DNA of 64,000 nucleotides from Streptomyces pilosus. Its GTDB lineage: Bacteria; Actinomycetota; Actinomycetes; Streptomycetales; Streptomycetaceae. Positions 15,996 through 24,125 of this stretch are shown here, piece by piece. The stretch is from NCBI RefSeq assembly GCF_014649835.1, contig NZ_BMTU01000007.1, positions 186,001-250,000 on the forward strand, in the 5' to 3' direction. Under the pieces are notes generated by a model. It was not told the DNA's origin, searched no databases, and saw only the letters and a list, made by a program, of their open reading frames with translations. Each line of letters starts with the position of its first letter. The stretch's first letter is position 1. Position numbers and translations under genes: made by a program.

Positions 15996-17447
15996 TCAGC
16001 CGCGCAGGGCCTGCACCGCGGCCTCCAGCCGCTTGCCGAAGTCCTCGTCCGCCTGGCGGAAGTTGTTGATCGCGCGAGCGGCGATCTCGTCCCGCGTGAC
16101 GCCGGAGATGGCGTTCGCCAGGTTCTTGACCAGGCGCTCCTTCTCCTCCTCCGTCATCAGGCGGTACAGGTTGCCCGCCTGGACGAAGTCGTTGTCCTCG
16201 GTGTGCACGGGCGTGACCGTCTCACCGGTGACGCCGGTGACCGCGATCGGCTGCCACAGCGGGCGGCCGGTCTCGGTCGGGCCGCCGAAGCTGTTCGGCT
16301 CGTAGTTCTTCGCGCCCTTGTGCCGGCCGTCGTACAGGTAGCCGTCACGGGAGTGGGTGCGCGCCTCGGTGGCGTGCGGACGGTTCACCGGCAGCTGGTC
16401 GGCGTTGATGCCGACGCGGTAGCGGTGGGCGTCGCCGTAGCCGAAGAGGCGGCCCTGGAGCATCTTGTCCGGGGAGGGACCGATGCCCGGCACGAAGTGG
16501 GCGGGGCTGAAGATGGACTGCTCGACCTCGGCGAAGATGTTCTCCGGGTTGCGGTTGAGCTCCAGCTTGCCGAACTCGATCAGCGGGTAGTCCGCGTGCG
16601 GCCAGACCTTGGTCAGGTCGAACGGGTTGAAGCGGTACGTGGCCGCCTCGGCCGCCGGCATGACCTGGACGTAGACGGTCCAGGACGGGAAGTCGCCGCG
16701 CTCGATGGACTCGCGCAGGTCCCGCTGGTGGGAGTCGGGGTCCTTGCCCGCGAGGACCTCGGCCTCTTCGGCGGTCAGGTTCTTGATGCCCTGGTCCGTC
16801 TTGAAGTGGTACTTGACCCAGAAGACCTCGCCGGCCTCGTTGTTCCACTGGAAGGTGTGCGAACCGAAGCCGTCCATGTGGCGGTAGGACGCCGGGATGC
16901 CGCGGTCACCGAACAGCCAGGTCACCTGGTGCGTGGACTCGGGCGACAGACCCCAGAAGTCGAAGACGTTGTCCGCCTCCTGCGAGCCGGTGTACGGGTC
17001 GCGCTTCTGGGTGTGGATGAAGTCGGGGAACTTGATGGCGTCCCGGATGAAGAACACCGGGGTGTTGTTGCCGACGAGGTCGTAGTTGCCCTCCTCGGTG
17101 TAGAACTTCAGCGCGAAACCGCGCGGGTCGCGCACGGCGTCCGGGGCACCGAGGTTGCCCGCCACCGTGGAGAAGCGCAGGAAGACCTCGGTCTCCTTGC
17201 CGACCTCGGAGAGGAACTTGGCGCGCGTGTACTGCGTGACGTCGGCGGTCACCGTGAAGGTGCCGTAGGCACCGGCGCCGCGGGCGTGCACCACGCGCTC
17301 CGGGATGCGCTCACGGTTGAAGTGGGCCAGCTTCTCCAGGAGGAGCTGGTCCTGAACGAGGACCGGGCCACCGACGCCCGCGGTCTCGCTGTTCTGGTTG
17401 TCGGCAACCGGTGCACCGGCCTCCGTAGTAAGCGGTCCCTGCGTCAC
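15996..17447 (-). CDS. katA: Monofunctional heme catalase KatA
   Basis: A 483-residue clade-3-size catalase that decomposes hydrogen peroxide. The catalytic His is in RVVHARGAGAYG, the catalytic Asn in GNNTPVFFIRD, and the heme-ligand Tyr in the RLFGYGDAHRYR region. I chose GTG 17447 (VTQGPLTTEAGAPV) rather than ATG 17465: a perfect AGGAGG stands five bases before the GTG, and homologues begin at this point. It is divergent from the Fur-family gene catR, and its promoter contains short direct repeats likely to be the CatR operator. Confidence 0.95.
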   Translation of the reverse strand: MTQGPLTTEAGAPVADNQNSETAGVGGPVLVQDQLLLEKLAHFNRERIPERVVHARGAGAYGTFTVTADVTQYTRAKFLSEVGKETEVFLRFSTVAGNLGAPDAVRDPRGFALKFYTEEGNYDLVGNNTPVFFIRDAIKFPDFIHTQKRDPYTGSQEADNVFDFWGLSPESTHQVTWLFGDRGIPASYRHMDGFGSHTFQWNNEAGEVFWVKYHFKTDQGIKNLTAEEAEVLAGKDPDSHQRDLRESIERGDFPSWTVYVQVMPAAEAATYRFNPFDLTKVWPHADYPLIEFGKLELNRNPENIFAEVEQSIFSPAHFVPGIGPSPDKMLQGRLFGYGDAHRYRVGINADQLPVNRPHATEARTHSRDGYLYDGRHKGAKNYEPNSFGGPTETGRPLWQPIAVTGVTGETVTPVHTEDNDFVQAGNLYRLMTEEEKERLVKNLANAISGVTRDEIAARAINNFRQADEDFGKRLEAAVQALRG

Positions 17448-17452
17448 GTACG

Positions 17453-17458
17453 CCTCCT
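17453..17458 (-). promoter_or_regulatory. Ribosome binding site that sets the katA start
   Basis: Minus-strand AGGAGG lies five bases from GTG 17447 and inside the frame opened by ATG 17465, so the upstream ATG is unlikely to be used. Confidence 0.8.
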
Positions 17459-17503
17459 GCGTCATCTACTGACCAACCTGTCCCTTGGCTAAAGCCGAGC
17501 TCG

Positions 17504-17531
17504 ATCCTACAATGGACAATGTCTAAGTCAA
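17504..17531 (-). promoter_or_regulatory. katA promoter with candidate CatR operator
   Basis: Minus-strand TTGACT (17531-17526) and TAGGAT (17509-17504) are 16 bases apart. The spacer contains two direct copies of CATTGT with a 7-base period (17510-17523), which would occlude the promoter if bound. The region is the only gap between katA and catR, so a divergent operator is expected here. Confidence 0.65.
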
Positions 17532-17578
17532 GTAAAGCTCCAAAGTCACACCCATTCGGGACGCGGTCCCCCTGCTGT

Positions 17579-17584
17579 TAGGCT
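17579..17584 (+). promoter_or_regulatory. Candidate -10 box of catR (leaderless)
   Basis: TAGGCT is followed by seven bases and then ATG 17592, so transcription would begin at the start codon. No Shine-Dalgarno is present in ggtgcct. Confidence 0.45.
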
Positions 17585-17591
17585 GGTGCCT

Positions 17592-18008
17592 ATGAGTGAC
17601 CTTCTGGAACGGCTCCGTGGACGTGGATGGCGGATGACCGCACAGCGCCGTGTCGTGGCCGAGGTCCTCGACGGCGAACACGTCCACCTGACGGCCGACG
17701 AGGTGCACGCCAGGGCCGTCGCCAAGCTGCCCGAGATCTCCCGGGCGACCGTCTACAACACCCTGGGCGAGCTGGTCTCGCTCGGCGAGGTGGTCGAGGT
17801 CGCCACGGACAAGCGGGCCAAGCGGTACGACCCCAACGCCCACCGTCCGCACCACCACCTGGTGTGCGCGCAGTGCGGCGCGATCCGCGACGTCCACCCG
17901 ACCGGCAATCCGCTGGCGGACCTGCCGGACACCGAGCGCTTCGGCTTCACGGTCTCCGGCGTGGAAGTGACCTACCGCGGCGTCTGCCCGAACTGCGCTG
18001 CGGCGTAG
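17592..18008 (+). CDS. catR: CatR, Fur/PerR-family peroxide-sensing repressor
   Basis: A 138-residue Fur-family repressor. The DNA-binding part includes MTAQRRVVAEVL and EISRATVYNTLGEL. The metal-binding part includes YDPNAHRPHHHLVCAQCG with the CxxC pair, and the C-terminal CPNC gives the second CxxC, so the structural zinc site is complete. By homology it represses katA and itself and is inactivated by peroxide. ATG 17592 matches the homologous N-terminus (MSDLLERLRGRGWRMT); the GTG two codons upstream is not needed. It is divergent from katA and ends before a strong terminator. Confidence 0.92.
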   Translation: MSDLLERLRGRGWRMTAQRRVVAEVLDGEHVHLTADEVHARAVAKLPEISRATVYNTLGELVSLGEVVEVATDKRAKRYDPNAHRPHHHLVCAQCGAIRDVHPTGNPLADLPDTERFGFTVSGVEVTYRGVCPNCAAA

Positions 18009-18081
18009 CCGCCCTTCCGCGGACGCGGCGCACCCGCCCCGCTGCCGCGCGCGACCGCCCCTGCGCTGACGCGTACGACGA

Positions 18082-18111
18082 GAGCCCCGGCACTGATCAG
18101 TGCCGGGGCTC
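18082..18111 (+). terminator. Terminator of catR
   Basis: A 13-bp perfect stem (18082-18094 with 18099-18111) around the loop gatc. It lies 73 bases after the catR stop and may also stop transcription from the tRNA on the opposite strand. Confidence 0.75.
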
Positions 18112-18116
18112 AACGA

Positions 18117-18152
18117 CCGAGGGCCGGAACCCTGACGGATTCCGGCCCTCGG
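18117..18152 (-). terminator. Terminator of the first initiator tRNA
   Basis: A 13-bp stem (18117-18129 with 18140-18152) with a 10-base loop starts seven bases past the tRNA 3' end. It is next to the catR terminator, giving tandem hairpins between the convergent units. Confidence 0.75.
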
Positions 18153-18159
18153 CCTTCAG

Positions 18160-18233
18160 TAGCGGGGACAGGATTTGAACCTGCGACCTCTGGGTTATGA
18201 GCCCAGCGAGCTACCGAGCTGCTCCACCCCGCG
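18160..18233 (-). tRNA. Initiator tRNA-fMet (CAT), copy 1
   Basis: A full 74-base cloverleaf with anticodon loop CTCATAA. Initiator features are visible: three consecutive G-C pairs in the anticodon stem (GGG/CCC) and a mismatched first acceptor pair (C1 opposite U72). The TPsiC arm reads GGTTCAAATCC. The terminal CCA is not encoded. A base-identical copy lies 2.1 kb away. Confidence 0.96.
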
Positions 18234-18311
18234 TCGATGAATGAAACAGTACGTCACGAGGAGCGACAGAAGCAAATCCGCTCCCGCACGGCGCGGGGTC
18301 ACGGCGCGGGG

Positions 18312-20123
18312 TCACGCCGAGAGCTCCTCCCGCAGCGCGTCCCGCAGCCGCGTGGCCCGCTCCGCCACCGCCGCCGGACCGAGCTCCACCGCCCGGTCGG
18401 CCCACCGCTGCCCCTCCGCCAGCTCACCGCGCCGCGCGTACACCAGCGCGAGCCGCAGCGCCGCACGTCCGTGACCCGCGTCGGCGGCCCGCGTCCACCA
18501 CACCGCCGCCTCGGGCTCGCTCCCCTCGCGCGCCAGCAGCAGCCCCAGGTTGAACGCCCCGTTGCGCGAGCCGGCCTCGGCCGCCTCCCGGTACCACCGT
18601 GCCGCCTCGACCACGTCCCCCCGCGCCGCGGCCAGCATGCCGACGCGCACCTGGGCCCGCCGGTGTCCCTGCGAGGCCGCCCGCTCGTACCACTCCTCGC
18701 ACTCGCTGCGCCGGTGCACCGGCTCGCCCAGCTCGTGCGCGGGCTCCGGCGGCCGGCGGGCGTCCAGCACCGTCGCCAGCCGGTACGCGGCCTCCGCGCT
18801 GCCGCCGCCCGCCGCGCACCGCAGGAACCGCTCCGCCTCGCCCTCGTCTCCGTCCCGCAGCCGCGCCATGCCGACCTGCAGGGCCGCCTCGGTGTGCCCG
18901 GCGGCCGCCGCCCGCTCGTACCAGCGCAGCGCGGCCCGCTCCTCGCCCCGGCCGGCGTGCAGGATGCCCAGGTTGAAGGCGGCGTCGACGCTGCCCGCCT
19001 CCGCGGCCTTGGAGAACCACGGCTCCGCGCCGGTCTCGTCCCCGGCCCGCAGCAGCAGGATCGCCAGCGCGTTCGCCGCCTCGCGGTGACCGGCGTAGGC
19101 GGCCCGGCGGTACCACTGCTCGGCGGGGCCGGTGCGCCCCTGGTCGGCGCAGAGCAGCCCGAGGTTGTACGCGCCGTTGATGTCGCCGGCGTCCATCGCG
19201 GCCCGGTACCAGCGTTCCGCGGTCTGGGTCTCGCCCCGCTCGGCGTGCAGGGCGCCCAGCGCGTTGGCGGCATTGCCGTCGCCGTCCTGGGCGGCGCGCA
19301 GCCACCAGACGGCGGCGTTCTCGGTGTCCCCCGCGTCGCGCAGCAGGAAGCCGAGCGCGCACGCGGCCCGGGCCTCCCCGTCCTTGGCGGAGGTCAGGTA
19401 CCAGCGGCCGGCCTCCTTGAGCTCGCCGCGCTTCTCCAGGATCGCCCCGAGGTGCAGCGCGGCACGGCGGTGTCCGCGTGCGGCGGCCTGCCGGTACCAC
19501 TGCTCGGCCTCCGCGACCGGCGCCGCGCCGTCGTCGCCGGACTCCCGCGGGGCCCGGCGGTCCAGGGCGCGGGCCAGCCGGTACGCCGCCTCCCGGTGAC
19601 CGCGTTCGGCGGCGGCCCGCATCCAGCGCTCGGCCCCGCCGGTGTCCCCGCGGTGTTCCAGCAGGTCGGCCAGGGCGTAGGCGCCGAGGGCGTGGCCCTG
19701 TTCGGCGGCCTGGCGCAGCCAGTACTCGGCGGCGGGCTCGTCACCGCGCTCGCGGTGGTGGCGGCCGAGCGCGTGGGCCGCCGCGGTGGACCCGGCGACG
19801 GCGGCGATCCGCCACCATCCGGCGGCCTCGTCCGGGTAACCCCGCTGGTGCAGCAGGACGCCCAGGTTGTTGGCGGCGGCGCGGTCGCCCGCGGTGGTGG
19901 CGGCACGCAGATGGGGTTCGGCTCCGTCGAGATCACCGCGGCGCAGCAGCATGGCGCCGAGCACGCTCATCGCCTCGACGTCACCGGCCTCGGCGGCGAT
20001 CCGGTGCCGCAGTTCCTCCGCCGCCTCGTCGGCGGCTTCCCCGTCGCGAGGTTCCTCCCGAGGGAAGGACTGTACAAAACGTCCTGACTCGAACAGAGTT
20101 GCCTTGTCCCCCATACCATCCAT
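18312..20123 (-). CDS. Large Sel1/TPR-repeat protein
   Basis: A 603-residue protein built almost entirely of about 14 Sel1-like repeats of 35-36 residues, with the recurring pattern W-Y/W-RxAA-x-AG-x-xxAAxxLGxLL. Sel1 and TPR solenoids are scaffolds for protein complexes. No enzymatic domain, signal peptide or membrane segment is seen. The first 30 residues (DKATLFESGRFVQSFPRE) are not repeat-like. ATG 20123 has AGGTGG about 12 bases upstream; ATG 20114 is an alternative. The gene sits between two identical initiator tRNA genes on the same strand. Its partner is unknown. Confidence 0.85.
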   Translation of the reverse strand: MDGMGDKATLFESGRFVQSFPREEPRDGEAADEAAEELRHRIAAEAGDVEAMSVLGAMLLRRGDLDGAEPHLRAATTAGDRAAANNLGVLLHQRGYPDEAAGWWRIAAVAGSTAAAHALGRHHRERGDEPAAEYWLRQAAEQGHALGAYALADLLEHRGDTGGAERWMRAAAERGHREAAYRLARALDRRAPRESGDDGAAPVAEAEQWYRQAAARGHRRAALHLGAILEKRGELKEAGRWYLTSAKDGEARAACALGFLLRDAGDTENAAVWWLRAAQDGDGNAANALGALHAERGETQTAERWYRAAMDAGDINGAYNLGLLCADQGRTGPAEQWYRRAAYAGHREAANALAILLLRAGDETGAEPWFSKAAEAGSVDAAFNLGILHAGRGEERAALRWYERAAAAGHTEAALQVGMARLRDGDEGEAERFLRCAAGGGSAEAAYRLATVLDARRPPEPAHELGEPVHRRSECEEWYERAASQGHRRAQVRVGMLAAARGDVVEAARWYREAAEAGSRNGAFNLGLLLAREGSEPEAAVWWTRAADAGHGRAALRLALVYARRGELAEGQRWADRAVELGPAAVAERATRLRDALREELSA

Positions 20124-20287
20124 CGTCGCACCACCTGCAACCTGGGTACACCTGGTATACCGCAGTCAGTGAGGTCACTACAGCGTTTTGTCGACATGCC
20201 CACAGAGAGACAAGTCAAACACAGATCGGCCAACTCCCGTCGGCGGCACGGCCGTCGACGGACGAGGTACATGCGTTCGCCCATCAC

Positions 20288-20321
20288 AAAGGCCCGGACT
20301 CCGTTGGGAATCCGGGCCTTT
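20288..20321 (-). terminator. Terminator of the second initiator tRNA
   Basis: AAAGGCCCGGA (20288-20298) pairs with TCCGGGCCTTT (20311-20321) around a 12-base loop. It lies 25 bases past the tRNA 3' end and ends in TTTGT on the minus strand. Confidence 0.8.
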
Positions 20322-20345
20322 GCTGTCGCGACTGCGCGACTTCAG

Positions 20346-20419
20346 TAGCGGGGACAGGATTTGAACCTGCGACCTCTGGGTTATGAGCCCAGCGAGCTAC
20401 CGAGCTGCTCCACCCCGCG
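20346..20419 (-). tRNA. Initiator tRNA-fMet (CAT), copy 2
   Basis: This is identical over all 74 bases to the copy at 18160-18233, including the C1/U72 mismatch and the GGG/CCC anticodon stem. The six bases after the 3' end (cttcag on the plus strand, before the gene) are also shared, so the direct repeat is about 80 bp. It lies 55 bases past the UPF0182 gene. Confidence 0.96.
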
Positions 20420-20474
20420 CCGTTGTGTTGCAACCGTAGCACGGCGCGGGGTGGGCCTCTGACCAGCCTGCTCG

Positions 20475-23405
20475 CTAACCGCTGGGGCTCGCGGTGGCGC
20501 CGGGACTGCTCTGCGCGCCGCCGCCCCCTTCGGCCGACTGGGCCTCCTCGGCCCTGCGGAGCGCTGCCTCCAGGTCCTTCTGTGCCTTGCCGTAGGCCTC
20601 CCAGTCATTGTTCTTCAGGGCTTCCTGGCCGGCGTCGAAGGCCTTCTGGGCGTCGTCCAGAGCCTTCTGGACCGAGGGGTCCTCGGCGGTGGGCGGTGGC
20701 GTGGTGCCCTCGTCCTCGCCCGTTCCCTCGTCCTCGCCCGGTGGCGGCTCGACGGGCGAGCCCTCCCCGCCGAACACCTTGTCCAGGGCCTGCTCGAGGG
20801 TGTCCTCGAACGCGGTCTGACCGCCGTAGGTCACCAGCACCTTCCGCAGCAGCGGGTACTTCAGTCCGCCACCGCGTACGTAGACCGGCTCCACGTAGAG
20901 CAGTCCCCCGTCCAGCGGGACGGTCAGGAGGTTGCCGTACTCGACCTCCGAGTCGCCGCCTCTCAGCAGCCTGATCGTCTCGGCGATGTCCTGCTGGGAG
21001 TTGAACTGGCTCTGGACCTGCTTCGGTCCGGAGACGGTCGTACTGGTCGGCAGCTTCAGGACTCTGATCTTCCCGTAGTCCTCGGTGCCGGGATCGGCGT
21101 TCACCGCCATGAAGGCGCTGAGGTTGTCACGTCCGTTGGGAGTGAACGTCGTGGTGAGCGAGAAGACCTGTTCCTGCTGGTCCGGCATCTTCATGCTCAG
21201 GTAGTACGGCGGCACCGCGTCGCCGGTCTTGTTCGTCGGGTCGTCCGGCACCTGCCACACCTCGCTGCCCGAGAGGAACGTGTTGGCGTCCTTCACGTGG
21301 TAGCGGGTCAGCAGCTCGCGCTGCACCTTGAACAGGTCCTGCGGGTAGCGCAGGTGCTGCATCAGGGCGCCCGAGATCTCGGTCTTCGGCTCCACCGTGC
21401 CCGGGAACGCCTTCATCCACGTCTTGAGGACGGGGTCCTTGGTGTCCCACTGGTACAGCTTGACCTCGCCGCTGTACGCGTCGACGGTCGCCTTCACCGA
21501 GTTGCGGATGTAGTTGACCTGGTTCTGCTGGGCCACCACCGCGCGCTGGTCGTTGGTGGCGGTCAGCGAGTCGGCCGTGGTGTCACCGAGGGTCGTCCGC
21601 GAGGCGTACGGATAGCCGTTGGTCGTCGTGTAGGCGTCGACGATCCACTGGATCCGGCCGTCCACCACGGCCGGGTAGGCGTCGCCGTCGATGGTCAGCC
21701 ACGGGGCGATGGCCTCGACGCGCTCCTTGGGCGTGCGGTTGTACAGGATTCGCGAACCGTCGCCGATCGCACCCGAGTACAGGATCTGCGGCTCGCTGAA
21801 CGCGACCGCGTACGCGGCCCGGTTGACCGGGTTGGCGAGGTTGACCCCGCTGTCGCCCTTGTAGCTGTACGTCTTCTCGCCGCTGTCGTCGGAGTAGTCG
21901 ATCTCCTTCTGGGGACCGCCGACGATCGAGTACGTCGTCGTCCGCTCGCCGTAGTAGACGCGCTGCTCGTACTCGCCCAGCTCGCCCTTGGACGGCAGGT
22001 CGGACTCGGTGAACGCCGGGCGGCCGCCGGCGTCGGCGGTGGTGCCCTCGGCGGCGACGGCACCGTAGCCGTGGGTGTAGCGGAAGTGGTCGTTGATCCA
22101 GTTCCGCTTCGGGATGCCGTTGTAGTTCAGCTCGCGCAGACCGATGACCGTGTCCTGCTCCTTGCCGTCGATCATGTACCGGTCGACGTCCAGGTTGGTC
22201 GGGAACGCGTAGTAGTTCCTGATCTGCTGGAGCTGCTGGAAGGTCGGCGAGACGACGTTCGGGTCCATGATGCGGATGCTCGCCGCGTCGGCGACGTCCT
22301 TCCGCAGCTTGGTGGCGTCCTCGGTCTGGGCCGTGCCCGGGTACTCGGTGACCTGCGAGTCGTTGATTCCGTAGGCCTCACGCGTGGCCTTGAGGTTCTT
22401 CTCGACGTACGGTGCTTCCTTGGCCTGCTCGTTCGGCTGGACCTGGAACTTCTGCACGATCGCCGGGTACAGGCCGCCGATGAGGATCGCCGACAGCACC
22501 ATCAGGCCGAAACCGATCACGGGCAGCTGCCAGGTGCGCCGCCACAGGGTGGCGAAGAACAGCAGCGCGCAGATCACGGCGATGCAGAACAGGATCGTCT
22601 TGGCCGGCAGGTAGGCGTTCGCGTCGACGTACCGCAGACCCGTCCAGCTGTCGGTCGCCTTGAAGTCGCTGGACTTCACCGCCAGTCCGTACCGGTCGAG
22701 CCAGTACGCGACCGCCTTCAGCGTGACGAACACGCCGAGCAGCACCGACAGGTGCCCGGTGGCCGCCGCCGTGGCACGCGCGCCCGGGCTGGTGATGCGC
22801 AGCCCGCCGTACAGGTAGTGGGTGAGCGCGGCGGCGATCAGCGCCAGGATCGTGGCGGCGAAGCCGAAGCCCAGCATGAAGCGGTACCACGGCAGGTCGA
22901 AGGCGTAGAAGGAGACGTCGAGGTTGAACTGCGGGTCCTTCTGGCCGAACGCCACGCCGTTGACCCACATCAGCCACGTCCGCCACTGGCCCGACGCCGA
23001 GGCGCCGGCGATCAGGCCGACCAGGGCGGTGATGCCGAGCAGCAGCCACTTCTTGTACGGGGCGATGCCCATCCGGTACCGGTCGAGGTTCTGCTGCTCC
23101 ATCGACATGGCACTCAGCGGCGGCCGCATGCGGTGGGCCAGCCAGATGTTGAAACCGACCGCCAGGGCCATCAGCAGACCGAAGACGAAGAACAGCCCGA
23201 TCTTGGTCCACAGGGTCGTCGTGAAGACGGACGAGTAATTGACCGAGCGATACCACAGCCAGTCCGTCCAGAAGCCCGCGAACATGGTGAACACCATGCC
23301 GAGGACGGCCAGGACGCCCAGTGTCATCAGCAGGGTCCGGACCCGCCGGGACGGGCGGCCCACTCTGATCCGTGGCCCCGTCGGGCCTCCGCCGCGGTCC
23401 GGCAT
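20475..23405 (-). CDS. UPF0182 family large membrane protein
   Basis: A 976-residue protein. Seven or so hydrophobic segments occupy the first 320 residues, followed by a large domain of about 580 residues that is probably extracytoplasmic, and an acidic, Pro-rich and Ala/Glu-rich tail (GEDEGTGEDEGTTPPP). It belongs to the UPF0182 family, conserved in actinobacteria and of unknown function. I prefer ATG 23405 (MPDRGGGPTG); a GTG at 23426 would add seven residues and has GAGG directly against it. It is divergent from the PPA1309-type gene, a pairing that also occurs near PDZ-Lon in mycobacteria. Confidence 0.88.
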   Translation of the reverse strand: MPDRGGGPTGPRIRVGRPSRRVRTLLMTLGVLAVLGMVFTMFAGFWTDWLWYRSVNYSSVFTTTLWTKIGLFFVFGLLMALAVGFNIWLAHRMRPPLSAMSMEQQNLDRYRMGIAPYKKWLLLGITALVGLIAGASASGQWRTWLMWVNGVAFGQKDPQFNLDVSFYAFDLPWYRFMLGFGFAATILALIAAALTHYLYGGLRITSPGARATAAATGHLSVLLGVFVTLKAVAYWLDRYGLAVKSSDFKATDSWTGLRYVDANAYLPAKTILFCIAVICALLFFATLWRRTWQLPVIGFGLMVLSAILIGGLYPAIVQKFQVQPNEQAKEAPYVEKNLKATREAYGINDSQVTEYPGTAQTEDATKLRKDVADAASIRIMDPNVVSPTFQQLQQIRNYYAFPTNLDVDRYMIDGKEQDTVIGLRELNYNGIPKRNWINDHFRYTHGYGAVAAEGTTADAGGRPAFTESDLPSKGELGEYEQRVYYGERTTTYSIVGGPQKEIDYSDDSGEKTYSYKGDSGVNLANPVNRAAYAVAFSEPQILYSGAIGDGSRILYNRTPKERVEAIAPWLTIDGDAYPAVVDGRIQWIVDAYTTTNGYPYASRTTLGDTTADSLTATNDQRAVVAQQNQVNYIRNSVKATVDAYSGEVKLYQWDTKDPVLKTWMKAFPGTVEPKTEISGALMQHLRYPQDLFKVQRELLTRYHVKDANTFLSGSEVWQVPDDPTNKTGDAVPPYYLSMKMPDQQEQVFSLTTTFTPNGRDNLSAFMAVNADPGTEDYGKIRVLKLPTSTTVSGPKQVQSQFNSQQDIAETIRLLRGGDSEVEYGNLLTVPLDGGLLYVEPVYVRGGGLKYPLLRKVLVTYGGQTAFEDTLEQALDKVFGGEGSPVEPPPGEDEGTGEDEGTTPPPTAEDPSVQKALDDAQKAFDAGQEALKNNDWEAYGKAQKDLEAALRRAEEAQSAEGGGGAQSSPGATASPSG

Positions 23406-23569
23406 CTGGAAAGCCAAGGTAGGCACCTCGAAAATCGCTGTTGATTCGTCAGGCCCGCGGTTTCACGGACCGTGTGTGGCCCCGCGTGATCGTGGGCCCA
23501 CACCTATGCAACTTACCTACGCTTTACTCGGTTCCCGATTCCGGCAAGGAACGAGAGAGGATTGTGACC

Positions 23570-24112
23570 ATGTCCAACACACCCATGGCCGCAAACCCGC
23601 TCACCCGGGCCGTGCTCGAGATCGACGAGTACGCCTCCGGACTCGGCTGGGACCAGCCCGCACGCCTGTTCGCCCTCGTCGACACCGCCCGGCTGCGGGC
23701 CGAGCAGCCCTCGCTCGCGGGCCGTCTCGGCCTCGACGGCGAGCAGGCGACCACCGCCTACACCCCCATCGAGCAGGACAAGATCCCGGCGGGCAAGCCG
23801 CTCGACGAGTTCCTGGGCACCATCGCCTGGCCCGAGGCGGTGGCCGGCTGCGCCCTGACCGTGGAGCGTCTGATGCTGCCCCCGTCGGCGGAGGCCCAGG
23901 TCCCGAAGAACCTCGGCGAGGCCGCGCTGACCAAGTGGGTGGCGGAGCACCCGGAGCGTCAGGAGGTCCGCATGACGGTGGCGGTGCTGCGCGACGGCGC
24001 CCGCGAGTCCGCGGTGCGGCTGCGTGAGAAGGACTCCCCCACGGAGGTCCTCACCGGCTCCGATCTGGTGCCGGGTCTGGCGGAGGCGCTGGCGGCGACG
24101 TTCGCGGAGTAG
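23570..24112 (+). CDS. PPA1309-family protein
   Basis: A 180-residue cytosolic protein of an actinobacterial family without known function (PPA1309 type). Conserved-looking blocks are LEIDEYASGLGWDQPARLFALV, EFLGTIAWPEAVAGCAL (each shown only in part here) and VRMTVAVLRDGAR. The start ATG 23570 has an AGAGG site upstream; GTG 23564 would add two residues. It is divergent from UPF0182 and converges on the PDZ-Lon protease with a 13-base gap. Confidence 0.75.
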   Translation: MSNTPMAANPLTRAVLEIDEYASGLGWDQPARLFALVDTARLRAEQPSLAGRLGLDGEQATTAYTPIEQDKIPAGKPLDEFLGTIAWPEAVAGCALTVERLMLPPSAEAQVPKNLGEAALTKWVAEHPERQEVRMTVAVLRDGARESAVRLREKDSPTEVLTGSDLVPGLAEALAATFAE

Positions 24113-24125
24113 GCGGCCCGTCCGG

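Noticed and set aside
18160..20419. tRNA repeats as attachment sites of an integrated element
   Set aside because: No integrase, excisionase or plasmid genes lie between or near the copies; both tRNA genes are complete and the codon use of the gene between is normal.
21297..23444. Long plus-strand frame opposite the UPF0182 gene
   Set aside because: Low-complexity Val/Arg/Leu/Asp translation with no ribosome site; the minus strand encodes a recognisable membrane protein with proper helices.
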